Shown in pieces: positions 41,391-50,384 of a DNA stretch of 64,000 nucleotides; the stretch's first letter is position 1, and each line of letters begins with the position of its first letter. A program made the translations under genes and the position numbers. A model generated the notes under the pieces. That model had not been told where the DNA came from. It worked only from the letters and a program-made list of their open reading frames with translations, and made no database searches. The DNA comes from Kribbella rubisoli (GTDB lineage Bacteria; Actinomycetota; Actinomycetes; Propionibacteriales; Kribbellaceae), in the NCBI RefSeq assembly GCF_004217145.1, contig NZ_SHKR01000013.1, positions 620,001-684,000 on the forward strand, given 5' to 3'.

Positions 41391-42689
41391 GTGGGGTTGT
41401 GGGACGTGGAGCAGGTGCTTGGGCTGGCGTCTGATGCTGCGTCCGCGAAGGCTGGGCAGGGGTTGGCTCGGCCTGAGAAGTGGTCGGAGGCCGGTGCGTC
41501 CGACCGCGCGGTCTGGGGGCTGTGCCAGGGGAGCGGCAAGCAGCCGTACCAAACCGCCGTCGACCTGAGCGGACCGGCGTACAAGTGCTCGTGCCCGAGC
41601 CGGAAGTTCCCCTGCAAGCACGCGCTGGGACTGCTGCTGCTCCACGCCGCGGGTGAGGTGCGGCCGGGTGATGAGGCCGAGTGGGTGAAGACCTGGGTGG
41701 ACCAGCGCGCCTCCCGCGCCGACCAGCCGGAGCGGAAGCCTGGCGAAGTCGCCGACCCGATCGCCGCCCAGCAGCGCGCCGCACGCCGCACCGATCGGGT
41801 CTCGAGCGGCATGGCCGAGCTGAAAGGCTGGCTGGACGATCAGGTCCGCGTCGGCCTCGGCGGGTTCGACCAGCGTGCGTACACCGAGCTCAGCCGCCTC
41901 GCCGCGCGGATGGTCGACGCTCAAGCGCCAGGTGTCGCAGGAGCGGTACGACGTGCGGCCGGCGTCGTCGGACGCGGTCACGGATGGCCGGGCGAGCTTC
42001 TCGAGGAGCTCTCCCTCGTGCACCTGATCGTCTCCGCCCACGACCGCCTCGCCGAACTCCCGCCGACGCTGGCCGACACCGTTCTGAGCAGGATCGGCTG
42101 GTCGACCGAGACCGCCCGCGTGCTCGTGGAGGGCGAGAAGGTCCAGGACGACTGGCTGGTGCTCGGTCGCGTGATCGAGCCCGACGACCGTCTCACCGTC
42201 CGCCGCGTCTGGTTGCGCGGGGCAACAACTGGCCGCCTCGGCCTCATCCTCACGTTCGCCGCCGCCGGCCGCCCACTGGACCCGCTCCCCGCGCGCCCCG
42301 GCGAGTACGTCCCCGGCACGCTCTCGTTCTACCCGGGCGCCCTCCCGATGCGAGCTCTCCTCACGCAGACCGATCCCCGCCAGCCCGCGCCACGTCCCAC
42401 CGGTTTCACAGCCCATCAAGCGCTCGCGTCGTACGTCGAATCCCTCGCCGCCGACCCGTGGAACGAGCGCTGGCCGTTGGTCCTCCAGGACGTACGACCG
42501 GCCCGCCATGGCGACGGCTGGGCGCTGGTCGATGCGGACGGAGACGGTCTCGAGCTGCTGCCGGGATGGGATGCGTGGAAGCTACTCGCGGTGTCGGCAG
42601 GCGATCCCATCACGGTCGCCGGTGAGTGGAACCGCGCCGGCCTGCGCCCGATGACCTGCTGGCACAACGATCGGCCGGTGATCCTGTGA
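41391..42689 (+). CDS. SWIM zinc-finger protein, first gene of the five-gene MoxR/VWA operon
   Basis: A 432-residue protein. The SWIM finger CxCx6CxH is formed by Cys66, Cys68, Cys75 and His77 (YKCSCPSRKFPCKHALG); it is preceded by DVEQVLGLASDAASAKAGQG, a conserved start of this family, and followed by a basic linker and a helical region. SWIM domains bind DNA or proteins through zinc. The GTG at 41391 follows aaggag and gives the family-like N terminus; ATG 41358 and GTG 41340 are alternatives. It overlaps the next gene by four bases (GTGA), the first of four such couplings. Confidence 0.9.
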   Translation: MGLWDVEQVLGLASDAASAKAGQGLARPEKWSEAGASDRAVWGLCQGSGKQPYQTAVDLSGPAYKCSCPSRKFPCKHALGLLLLHAAGEVRPGDEAEWVKTWVDQRASRADQPERKPGEVADPIAAQQRAARRTDRVSSGMAELKGWLDDQVRVGLGGFDQRAYTELSRLAARMVDAQAPGVAGAVRRAAGVVGRGHGWPGELLEELSLVHLIVSAHDRLAELPPTLADTVLSRIGWSTETARVLVEGEKVQDDWLVLGRVIEPDDRLTVRRVWLRGATTGRLGLILTFAAAGRPLDPLPARPGEYVPGTLSFYPGALPMRALLTQTDPRQPAPRPTGFTAHQALASYVESLAADPWNERWPLVLQDVRPARHGDGWALVDADGDGLELLPGWDAWKLLAVSAGDPITVAGEWNRAGLRPMTCWHNDRPVIL

Positions 42690-44089
42690 AGGGTTGGGAC
42701 GGTCTGGTCAGTTCGGCGCTCCTCGGCACCGATCGCCGGCCTGCACACTTCGAGGACCTCCCGGAGCACATCCAGGAACGCCTCGGCGACGGCGGCCTCC
42801 TCGATGCGGCCGCGCTCGCCACTGTCTACAAACGCGCCGGCCGCAAGCCGCTCCGCGAAGTAGATCCGATCCCAGCCGCGCCAGGCGAGGACCGGCCGCT
42901 GCCACGTCCGGCGGCGATCCGTCGCCTCGCCGCGATGCTCGGCGGGTTCCAAACTTCCGCCCTCGGCGAGTGGTTGCGTGCGGCCGACGCCCGTGGCTGG
43001 GGCGTGCCACCGGAACACCTGCCGGCTCTCGCGGACTACGCCCGCCACCGCGCCGAGTACCGTCCGCTCGTGATCGCGGCCGCCGGCCGACGTGCTCGTT
43101 GGCTCGCCGATCTCAACCCCGAGTGGCGCTACCTCCACGCTGCCGTTGCTGAGAGCAACGACCCGGAGTATTGGACGCACGGAAACGCCGTCCAGCGACG
43201 CACCTGGCTGCGCACGCTTCGCCAGCAGGACCCGCAGGCGGCTCGCGAGGCACTCACGGAGGTCTGGCCGACCGAGTCCGCAGCCACCCGAGCCGACTTC
43301 CTCGGCCTGCTCACCGACGGCTTGTCCTTGCAGGACGAGGATTTCCTGGAATCTGCCCTCGACGACCGTTCACGTGAGGTACGCCGGGGCGCCGCGCGCC
43401 TGCTCTCGCGCGTACCCGGCTCGAAGTACGGCGAACGCATGACCGAGCGTCTGCACTCGCACCTCGTCCCGAGCCAGGGCGTCCTCGCGGTCGACCTGCC
43501 GAAGCGGCTGTCGGAGTCGATGGAACGCGACGGCATCGACTCGCAGAACCCGGAAGGCATCGGCAAGCGCGCCTGGTGGTTCCTGCAGATCATTGCCAAC
43601 ACGCCTTTGTCGGCGATGGAGCTTGAATGGTTGCAGACACCTGTCGAAGGTTGCGCGCCCGACATTCTCCAAGCGGGCTGGACCGAGGCGGCCATCCGTG
43701 AAGGTTCCGCCGAGTGGGCGCGTGCTCTCCTGCAGTCGGAAGCCTCGACCGGTGACCGCAGCCCGGCGGAGCTGTTGCGCTTGCTACCCGCCGACGAATG
43801 GGCCCGCGCGGTCGACGTACTGCGGAAGACAGTGGATGTCACCGAGCTTGTCGGCGGCCTGCCGGTCCCGTGGCCGGAGTCGCTCGCGAGCATGATCCTC
43901 GACCAGCTCGTCAAGGTCGGCTCCAACCGTGCCTGGGCCCGGCTCGCCAGTATCGCGGCCCGCGCCGTACCGCCCGACGTACTCGACCATCCGATCACCC
44001 GCGAATCCACCGGCGAGGAAGACACCTGGCGTCGCCGCCTGGTGGAGACCTTGACCTTCCGCCGCGAAATGTACGAGGAGCTCTCATGA
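42686..44089 (+). CDS. DUF5691 alpha-helical protein
   Basis: A 467-residue, Leu/Ala/Arg-rich protein matching the DUF5691 pattern: VKGWDGLVSSALLGTDRRPA at the N terminus and helix pairs such as WRYLHAAVAESNDPEYWTHG, RRTWLRTLRQQDPQAAREAL and EDFLESALDDRSREVRRGAA. The repeated helical hairpins look HEAT/ARM-like, a likely scaffold. Function unknown. GTG 42686 overlaps the SWIM stop (GTGA). A long in-frame extension upstream lies in the SWIM gene and is not used. Confidence 0.85.
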   Translation: MKGWDGLVSSALLGTDRRPAHFEDLPEHIQERLGDGGLLDAAALATVYKRAGRKPLREVDPIPAAPGEDRPLPRPAAIRRLAAMLGGFQTSALGEWLRAADARGWGVPPEHLPALADYARHRAEYRPLVIAAAGRRARWLADLNPEWRYLHAAVAESNDPEYWTHGNAVQRRTWLRTLRQQDPQAAREALTEVWPTESAATRADFLGLLTDGLSLQDEDFLESALDDRSREVRRGAARLLSRVPGSKYGERMTERLHSHLVPSQGVLAVDLPKRLSESMERDGIDSQNPEGIGKRAWWFLQIIANTPLSAMELEWLQTPVEGCAPDILQAGWTEAAIREGSAEWARALLQSEASTGDRSPAELLRLLPADEWARAVDVLRKTVDVTELVGGLPVPWPESLASMILDQLVKVGSNRAWARLASIAARAVPPDVLDHPITRESTGEEDTWRRRLVETLTFRREMYEELS

Positions 44090-45180
44090 CAGAGTTGGCG
44101 ACCACCGAAGTCCTTCGCCCGCACGCGGAAGTCGAGTACGCCGACGAGCTGCGAGCGCTCAGGGCCGCCGACGACAAACCGCGTCCGCCGGCCTGGCAGC
44201 TGTCGCCGTCGGCGGTCGTCACGTACTTGCTCGGCGGCACGGCGGGCGACACCGAGATCTCACCGAAGTACGTCGGTCCGCGGCGGCTGGTCGAGGTCGC
44301 CGTCGCGACCCTCGCCACGGATCGAGCCCTGCTGCTGCTCGGCGTACCCGGAACGGCGAAGACCTGGGTGAGCGAGCATCTCGCCGCTGCGATCAGCGGG
44401 GACTCGACGCTGCTCGTGCAGGGTACGGCGGGTACCGCGGAGGAAGCGATCCGGTACGGGTGGAACTACGCCCAGTTGATTGCCCAGGGCCCCAGTGAGG
44501 CCGCGCTCGTGCCGAGTCCGGTGCAGCGCGCGATGGTGGATGCGAAGATCGCCCGGATCGAAGAGCTCACGCGGATGCCGTCCGACGTACAGGACGCGCT
44601 GATCACGATCCTGTCCGAGAAGGCGCTGCCGATCGCCGAGCTGGGCACGGAAGTCCAAGCCCGTAAGGGATTCAACGTCATTGCCACCGCCAACGATCGG
44701 GACAAGGGTGTCAACGAGTTGTCGTCGGCATTGCGCCGGCGGTTCAACACCGTCGTCCTTCCGTTGCCCGAGTCCGCGGACGACGAGGTCGAGATCGTCG
44801 CGCGCCGGGTCGCGCAGCTCGGTTCAGCGCTTGAGCTGCCCCAGCCGGATGATGCGTTGGACGAGATCCGTCGGGTGGTGACGATCTTCCGCGAGCTGCG
44901 CTCCGGCCGGACGGAGGACGGTCGTACGGCGGTCAAGTCGCCGTCGGCCACCTTGTCCACCGCGGAGGCGATCAGCGTGGTCACTGGCGGTATCGCGCTC
45001 GCGGCGCACTTCGGCGACGGAGTACTGCGGCCGACAGATGTTGCCGGCGGCATCCTCGGCGCGGTCGTGAAGGATCCGGCCGCGGATCGGGTCGTGTGGT
45101 CGGAGTACCTCGAGACCGTGGTGCGCGAGCGCGACGACTGGGCGCCTTTCTACCGGGCCTGCCGAGAGATCTCCGGATGA
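44086..45180 (+). CDS. MoxR-type AAA+ ATPase
   Basis: A 364-residue AAA+ protein. Walker A is GVPGTAKT (residues 86-93), the Walker B-like strand is KIARIEELTR with Glu159-Glu160 in place of the usual Asp-Glu, sensor 1 is GFNVIATANDRDKG and the Arg finger region is SALRRRFN. It ends with a helical lid. MoxR ATPases act as chaperones that remodel or load metal/cofactors into partner proteins, nearly always with a VWA protein, present two genes downstream. It starts at ATG 44086 by four-base overlap. The E-E Walker B is worth noting. Confidence 0.92.
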   Translation: MTELATTEVLRPHAEVEYADELRALRAADDKPRPPAWQLSPSAVVTYLLGGTAGDTEISPKYVGPRRLVEVAVATLATDRALLLLGVPGTAKTWVSEHLAAAISGDSTLLVQGTAGTAEEAIRYGWNYAQLIAQGPSEAALVPSPVQRAMVDAKIARIEELTRMPSDVQDALITILSEKALPIAELGTEVQARKGFNVIATANDRDKGVNELSSALRRRFNTVVLPLPESADDEVEIVARRVAQLGSALELPQPDDALDEIRRVVTIFRELRSGRTEDGRTAVKSPSATLSTAEAISVVTGGIALAAHFGDGVLRPTDVAGGILGAVVKDPAADRVVWSEYLETVVRERDDWAPFYRACREISG

Positions 45181-47339
45181 CCGTTCACCTGCTCGGAATC
45201 CGGCACCACGGGCCGGGATCGGCGCGCGCGGCGGCGGCCGCGCTGGCCGAGCTCCGGCCTGACGTGGTGTTGATCGAGGGACCGCCGGAGGCCGACAAGA
45301 TCGTCGAGTTGGCGGCCTCGGAGGAGATGGAGCCGCCGGTCGCGTTGCTCGCGTACGCCGTCGACGACTCGACGCGGGCCGCGTTCTGGCCGTTCGCTGT
45401 GTTCAGTCCCGAGTGGCAGGCGATCAAGTACGGACTGGCTGCCGGGGTTCCGGTGCGGTTCTGCGACCTGCCCGCAGCACAACAGTTCGCTTCGAGCGGT
45501 GGGCGGTCCGTATCGATGGATCCGCTGGCCACGCTGGCCGAGGCGGGCGGGTACGACGATCCCGAGCGCTGGTGGGACGACGTGATCGAGTCGCGCCGGG
45601 ACGGCGCCGAGCCGTTCACGGTGATCGCCGACGCGATGCGTGAACTGCGTCGCGACTCGGAGGCGACCGGCCGCGAAGCGCAACGCGAGGCCTACATGCG
45701 GACCGTGCTGCGCAAGGCGATCCGCGAGGGCTTCGAACGGATCGCGGTGGTCTGCGGTGCCTGGCACGTCCCCGCGCTCGAACTTCCGTTGCCCCCAGCA
45801 ACACATGATCAACGGATCCTGAAAGGTCTCCCGAAGCGGAAGATCGCCTGCACGTGGGTGCCCTGGACGCACGGCCGGCTGGCGGCAACGAGCGGGTACG
45901 GCGCCGGCATCACCTCACCCGGTTGGTACCACCACCTCTTTACCGCGCCCGATCAGATCACTACGCGCTGGCTGTCGAAGGTCGCCCAGGTACTGCGGGA
46001 CGAGGATCTGCCCGTCTCCAGCGCGCACGTGATCGAGGCGGTGCGACTCGCGGATACCCTTGCGGCATTGAGGGAACGCCCGCTCGCCGGCCTGAGCGAG
46101 GTCACCGAGGCGACGCGGGCAGTGCTGTGCGGCGGGAACGACGTACTGCTCGATCTCGTGACGCGGGAAGCTGTTGTCGGCGAGCTGCTCGGGACCGTGC
46201 CGGGCGAGACGCCGCAGGCGCCGGTCGCGGCCGACCTGGCGGCGCACGCCAGACGGTTGCGGATGAAGCGGGACGCGACCGAGCGCGTGATCGAACTCGA
46301 CCTGCGGAAGTCGAACGACCTGGAGAAGTCCAGACTCCTGCACAGGTTGAGGATTCTCGGTGTGCACTGGGGTGTCCCGGCCGTCGACGAGCGACGCGCG
46401 CAGGGCACCTTCCGCGAGATGTGGCGGCTGGCCTGGGATCCGGGACTCGAGGTCGAGTTGGTTGCCGCGGGCGCCCACGGTACGACGGTGCTCGGTGCCG
46501 CGACCACCGTGATGCTGAAGGCCGCCGACTCGCCGACCTTGGCCGACGTCACGGCCGCGCTGGAGAAGTCGCTGCTCGCCGATCTCGCGGACGCGCTTCC
46601 GCCTTTGCTGCAAGGGATCGACACCCGTGCGGCCGCCGATGCGGATGTCGGTCACCTGATGGCCGCGCTCCCCGCCCTCGCGCGAGCCTCGCGGTACGGC
46701 GACGTACGCGGGACCTCCGGACTGGCCCCGGTCGCCGGGCGGATGGTGTCGCGAGTATGTGCCGGGCTGGGGCGGACGGTCCACGGGCTCGACCCGGATG
46801 CGGCGACCGCCGTACAGGAGCTGATCGACGGGGTGCAGGACGCGACCGTGCTGCTGGCTGAGGACGTGCGCGCGGAGTGGCTGAACACGTTGGAGGGGTT
46901 GAGCGATCGCGCCTCGGTGCCGCCGCTGATCCGGGGGCGGTTGACACGGTTGATGCTGGACACCTCGCGGCTACCGGATCACGAGGTCGCACTGCGGTTG
47001 GGGCGGGCGTTGTCGCCCGGTACGGCGACTGCGGAAGCGGCCGGGTACGTCGAGGGTTTCCTTGCCGGCGGCGGGTTGTTGCTCGTGCACGACGAGCGGC
47101 TGCTCGCGCTGGTGGACGAGTGGCTGGGCGCCATCCCCGACGATGCGTTCGTCGAGGTGCTGCCGTTGTTGCGGCGTACCTTCGGGACCTTCGCGGCACC
47201 CGAGCGACGCTCGATCGGGGCGCGGGCGCGCGTGCTCGCCGACCCGGCTTCTCTCGTCGTTGCTGACGACAACGACCTCGACGCTGAATTGGCGGCGACA
47301 GCGTTGCCGGTCGTTGCTCAGTTGCTGGGGGTCTCATGA
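45177..47339 (+). CDS. DUF5682 protein (ChaN/TIKI-like N terminus)
   Basis: A 720-residue protein. The N-terminal motifs LLGIRHHGPGSARAA and DVVLIEGPPEADKI, with a later VVCGAWHVPALELP, resemble the EreA/ChaN/TraB-Tiki superfamily of metal-dependent hydrolase-like folds, which use GxxH and a downstream Glu and His. The C-terminal two-thirds are helical (ALARASRYGDVRGTSGLAPV). Function unknown; a cargo-processing enzyme of the operon is an inference. It starts at ATG 45177 with ATGA coupling to the ATPase. Confidence 0.88.
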   Translation: MTVHLLGIRHHGPGSARAAAAALAELRPDVVLIEGPPEADKIVELAASEEMEPPVALLAYAVDDSTRAAFWPFAVFSPEWQAIKYGLAAGVPVRFCDLPAAQQFASSGGRSVSMDPLATLAEAGGYDDPERWWDDVIESRRDGAEPFTVIADAMRELRRDSEATGREAQREAYMRTVLRKAIREGFERIAVVCGAWHVPALELPLPPATHDQRILKGLPKRKIACTWVPWTHGRLAATSGYGAGITSPGWYHHLFTAPDQITTRWLSKVAQVLRDEDLPVSSAHVIEAVRLADTLAALRERPLAGLSEVTEATRAVLCGGNDVLLDLVTREAVVGELLGTVPGETPQAPVAADLAAHARRLRMKRDATERVIELDLRKSNDLEKSRLLHRLRILGVHWGVPAVDERRAQGTFREMWRLAWDPGLEVELVAAGAHGTTVLGAATTVMLKAADSPTLADVTAALEKSLLADLADALPPLLQGIDTRAAADADVGHLMAALPALARASRYGDVRGTSGLAPVAGRMVSRVCAGLGRTVHGLDPDAATAVQELIDGVQDATVLLAEDVRAEWLNTLEGLSDRASVPPLIRGRLTRLMLDTSRLPDHEVALRLGRALSPGTATAEAAGYVEGFLAGGGLLLVHDERLLALVDEWLGAIPDDAFVEVLPLLRRTFGTFAAPERRSIGARARVLADPASLVVADDNDLDAELAATALPVVAQLLGVS

Positions 47340-48484
47340 ACGACGAGCGAATGCGTCGCTGGCGGCTCGTGCTGGGTGGCGAGGCCGAGGAAGAGACGGG
47401 TACGACGCTGTCGTCCGAGGACCGCTCCGTCGACGCCGCGCTGGCCGCGTTGTACGACGCTGCGGAGGGCGAGGCCGGGAGCCAGCGGTCGTCCGGGTTG
47501 GGTTCGTCGGCGCCGCGAGTGGCGCGGTGGTTGGGCGATATCCGGCAGTACTTCCCGAGCACTGTCGTACAGGTCATGCAGCGGGACGCGGTCGAGCGGC
47601 TCGGCATCACGCGGATGCTGATGGAGCCGGAGCTGCTCGGCGCGGTCGAGCCCGACGTACACCTGGTCAGCACGCTCCTGGCGCTCAACGAGGTGATGCC
47701 CGAGGAGACCAAGCAAACCGCACGGGACGTGGTCGGCCGGGTCGTCGCCGAACTCGAGGCTCGACTGGCGGAGCGGACGCGGGCCGCGGTCACGGGTGCG
47801 CTCGACCGGGCCGGACGTACGACGCGGCCGCGGCACTCGGACATCGACTGGGACCGGACGATCCGGATCAACCTCAAGCACTTCTCGCCGACGCTCGGGA
47901 CGATTGTGCCGGACCGGTTGGTCGGCTATGCGCGACGGAACCACAGCGTGCAGCGGGACATTGTGCTGGCGATCGACCAGTCGGGGTCGATGGCGGAGTC
48001 GGTGGTCTATGCGTCGCTGTTCGGCGCCGTCCTCGGCTCGATCCGGACCCTGCGGACGTCGCTGGTCGTCTTCGACACCGCCGTGGTGGATCTGACGGAT
48101 CAGCTCGAGGACCCGGTCGATGTGCTGTTCGGGACGCAGTTGGGCGGCGGGACGGATATCAACCGGGCGCTGGCGTACTGCGAGGACCTCGTGACGAAGC
48201 CGGCCGAGACGGTACTCGTGCTGATCTCCGACCTGTACGAGGGCGGCGTACGGGAAGAGATGCTGCGGCGCGCGCGTTCCTTGGTGGAGTCCGGCGTACA
48301 GGTGATTGCTCTGCTGGCGCTGGCGGACTCGGGCACCCCGTCGTACGACGCCGAGAACGCCGCGGCGCTGGCAGATCTCGGCGTACCGACGTTTGCCTGC
48401 ACTCCGGATCTGTTCCCGGACCTGATGGCTGCGGCTATCCGGCACGAGGACATCACCAGCTGGGCATCCACAAACCTGACGTGA
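47336..48484 (+). CDS. VWA-domain (MIDAS) protein, last gene of the MoxR operon
   Basis: A 382-residue protein. The C-terminal half is a von Willebrand A domain with an intact MIDAS: DxSxS as Asp214, Ser216 and Ser218 (LAIDQSGSMAES), the Thr in LGGGTDINRAL and the Asp in LISDLYEGG. The N-terminal half is helical and probably binds the partner. MoxR ATPases pull on VWA partners to load metal or assemble complexes. ATG 47336 overlaps the DUF5682 stop by four bases. Confidence 0.92.
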   Translation: MNDERMRRWRLVLGGEAEEETGTTLSSEDRSVDAALAALYDAAEGEAGSQRSSGLGSSAPRVARWLGDIRQYFPSTVVQVMQRDAVERLGITRMLMEPELLGAVEPDVHLVSTLLALNEVMPEETKQTARDVVGRVVAELEARLAERTRAAVTGALDRAGRTTRPRHSDIDWDRTIRINLKHFSPTLGTIVPDRLVGYARRNHSVQRDIVLAIDQSGSMAESVVYASLFGAVLGSIRTLRTSLVVFDTAVVDLTDQLEDPVDVLFGTQLGGGTDINRALAYCEDLVTKPAETVLVLISDLYEGGVREEMLRRARSLVESGVQVIALLALADSGTPSYDAENAAALADLGVPTFACTPDLFPDLMAAAIRHEDITSWASTNLT

Positions 48485-48494
48485 GAGGAATCCG

Positions 48495-48782
48495 ATGACC
48501 ACCGTCGAACTGACCCGCTTCCGCGTGCTGGCCGAGAAGACCGAGGAACTGCTGGCCGCCAGGGTCGATATGCTGAAGGACTTCGAGGCTGATCGAGCTG
48601 GATTCCTCGGCGCGCGGTTGGTGCAGCTCCCCGACAACGAGTGGCTGGACATCGTCGAGTGGGCGACGCCGGAGGACTACGCCACGTCCAGCGAGAAGGG
48701 CCCGAACCTTCCTGGGATCGCCCGGTTCTTCGCCGCAATTGACTCGCTCGTCGTGGCAGAAGAGGGCACTCTGGCCGGGTGA
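48495..48782 (+). CDS. antibiotic-biosynthesis-monooxygenase-like (ABM) small protein
   Basis: A 95-residue dimeric alpha/beta-barrel protein: TVELTRFRVLAEKTEELLAA at the N terminus and WLDIVEWATPEDYATSSEKG, the ABM-type central strands. Its reaction is unknown; related small monooxygenases act on quinols or heme. ATG 48495 follows gagaggaatccg. It is ten bases after the VWA gene, so it may share its transcript, though functional linkage is not shown. Confidence 0.8.
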   Translation: MTTVELTRFRVLAEKTEELLAARVDMLKDFEADRAGFLGARLVQLPDNEWLDIVEWATPEDYATSSEKGPNLPGIARFFAAIDSLVVAEEGTLAG

Positions 48783-48886
48783 GGATCAGCGAGATCGAGC
48801 CGAGCGAGTACGCCCGCGCCGCCGGTTTCCAGCACCGAACCCGACTCATCGGCAAGCCGTACCCGATCCTTCATCTGAAGCGTTAG
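48779..48886 (+). pseudogene. short gene fragment
   Basis: A 35-residue frame (GTG 48779, overlapping the ABM stop) reading MRISEIEPSEYARAAGFQHR and ending GKPYPILHLKR. It looks like the C-terminal tail of a larger enzyme, possibly a methyltransferase or acetyltransferase, with the rest deleted. It ends on the stop of the convergent YciI gene. Confidence 0.35.
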
Positions 48887-49227
48887 CCGGCGATCTCGAG
48901 GATGTCGATCGGGGTGTAGGGGTCGGCCTCGGCGAAGCGGAGGGCCCATTGGACGGCCTCCTCCTTGGAGTCGACGCGGATGATCGAGACGCCCGCGACG
49001 AGCTCCTTGGTCTCGGCGAACGGGCCATCGATTACCCGCGGCTGACCCGGCACCGGGAATGTGACCCGCGCACCACGCGAGCTCGGCATCAGCCCCTCAC
49101 CGAGCACCAGCACCCCGGCCTGACGCATCTCCTCGAGCACGGCATCCGCCCGCTCGAGAATCTCCGGATCGGGCGGGTTGCCCGCCTCGAGATTGTCATT
49201 GGTCTTGTGCAGCAGCATGTACCTCAT
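48883..49227 (-). CDS. YciI/DGPF-domain protein
   Basis: A 114-residue YCII-related protein with MRYMLLHKTNDN at the N terminus and the DGPF motif in RVIDGPFAETKELVAGVSII. It starts by ATGA overlap with the upstream aldo/keto reductase gene, so the two are translationally coupled; the frame is open much farther upstream inside that gene. Proteins of this type often pair with ECF sigma factors, none here. Confidence 0.88.
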   Translation of the reverse strand: MRYMLLHKTNDNLEAGNPPDPEILERADAVLEEMRQAGVLVLGEGLMPSSRGARVTFPVPGQPRVIDGPFAETKELVAGVSIIRVDSKEEAVQWALRFAEADPYTPIDILEIAG

Positions 49228-50171
49228 AGCCGAGACCCTAGACCGGCCCAGAACGCATCGGGTATCTCGTGATCGAGCCACGCCGCGATCTCGGTGATCT
49301 CCCGTGGACTCCGCGCCCCGACGACCACGGCCGGTACGGCGGGGTGCCGCAACGGGAACTGCACCGCAGCCGCCAGCAGCGGTACGGCGTACCGCCGGCA
49401 CAGCTCCCGCAGTACGTCGATGCGGCGGAGCACGTCCTTCGGGACCCGCTCGTAGCCGTGGGGCGCGCCGTCGGCGGTGTCGGCGAGGACACCGCCCTGG
49501 AACACCCCGGCGGCGAGCACGGCGACATCGAGCTTCTCGCACAGCGGCAGGAGCTCGTCCGCGCCGGTCTGGTCGAGGAGCGTGTACCGCCCGGCGAGCA
49601 GGATGCAGTCGACTCCTGAGGTCTCGCGGAGGAACCGCGCCGCCACGTCCGCGTGGTTGACGCCGAGCGAGATCGCCCCGATCGTGCCGCGACCGCGGAG
49701 CTCGGTGAGCGCCCGGAACGTCTCGGTCGACGCGGTCAGGTAGTCGAGCTCAGGGTCGTGGATGTGCAGGATGTCGATCCGGTCGATCCCCATCCGCTCC
49801 AGGCTGGCCTCGAGCGATCGGATCGTCGCGGCGTACGAGTAGTCGAGCCTCGGCCCGAGCCCGGCCGGCGGCTCGGCCCAGATCGGCTGCAGATCCGGGC
49901 CGCCCGGTTCGATCAGCCGCCCGACCTTGCTGCAGAGCACGAACTCGCCGCGTGATCGACCGCGCAACGCGAGGCCGGCCCGCTGCTCGGACACGCCGTA
50001 CCCATAGACCGGCGCGGTGTCGAACAGACGAACCCCCAGCTCCCACGCCCGGTCAATCGTCGCCACCGCCTGCTGCTGCGGAACGGCTGCGAACATCCCA
50101 CCGATCGAGGCGAGCCCCAACCCCAGCTCACTGACCCGCAATCCCGTCCGCCCCAACTCAACCATCCGCAC
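49224..50171 (-). CDS. aldo/keto reductase
   Basis: A 315-residue TIM-barrel oxidoreductase of the galactose-dehydrogenase-like AKR branch. The catalytic Tyr and Asp lie in LFDTAPVYGYGVSEQRAGLA, Lys in VLCSKVGRLI, and His in DILHIHDPEL; the NADPH loop is near VVVGARSPREITEI. Substrate unknown, probably a sugar or small carbonyl compound. It is coupled to the YciI gene. Confidence 0.9.
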   Translation of the reverse strand: MRMVELGRTGLRVSELGLGLASIGGMFAAVPQQQAVATIDRAWELGVRLFDTAPVYGYGVSEQRAGLALRGRSRGEFVLCSKVGRLIEPGGPDLQPIWAEPPAGLGPRLDYSYAATIRSLEASLERMGIDRIDILHIHDPELDYLTASTETFRALTELRGRGTIGAISLGVNHADVAARFLRETSGVDCILLAGRYTLLDQTGADELLPLCEKLDVAVLAAGVFQGGVLADTADGAPHGYERVPKDVLRRIDVLRELCRRYAVPLLAAAVQFPLRHPAVPAVVVGARSPREITEIAAWLDHEIPDAFWAGLGSRL

Positions 50172-50210
50172 CCAACGACCCTAGGAGGCCCCACCGACAG
50201 TCTCCGGCGC

Positions 50211-50300
50211 TAACGACAGGAGGTAGTCCCGGATTTCGCGCTCTCCGAGCGCTCAGCCAGCGCGTGTGAGTCCCGCCCAGCCCACTACCTCCTGTCCTTA
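50211..50300. repeat. 17-base inverted repeat with 56-base centre
   Basis: taacgacaggaggtagt at 50211-50227 pairs with actacctcctgtcctta at 50284-50300 (one mismatch). The region lies between the divergent aldo/keto reductase and the DinB-type gene. The centre contains smaller GC stems. It could be a structured leader, a small mobile-like repeat or a regulator site; no gene is seen in it. Confidence 0.55.
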
Positions 50301-50384
50301 GAGTCGGCCCACCCGCCGACGTACCTGCCGACAGGCCGGTGAGATCCGCTTCCGCGGAGCGTGGTGTGGGCGGAAGATGCAGGG

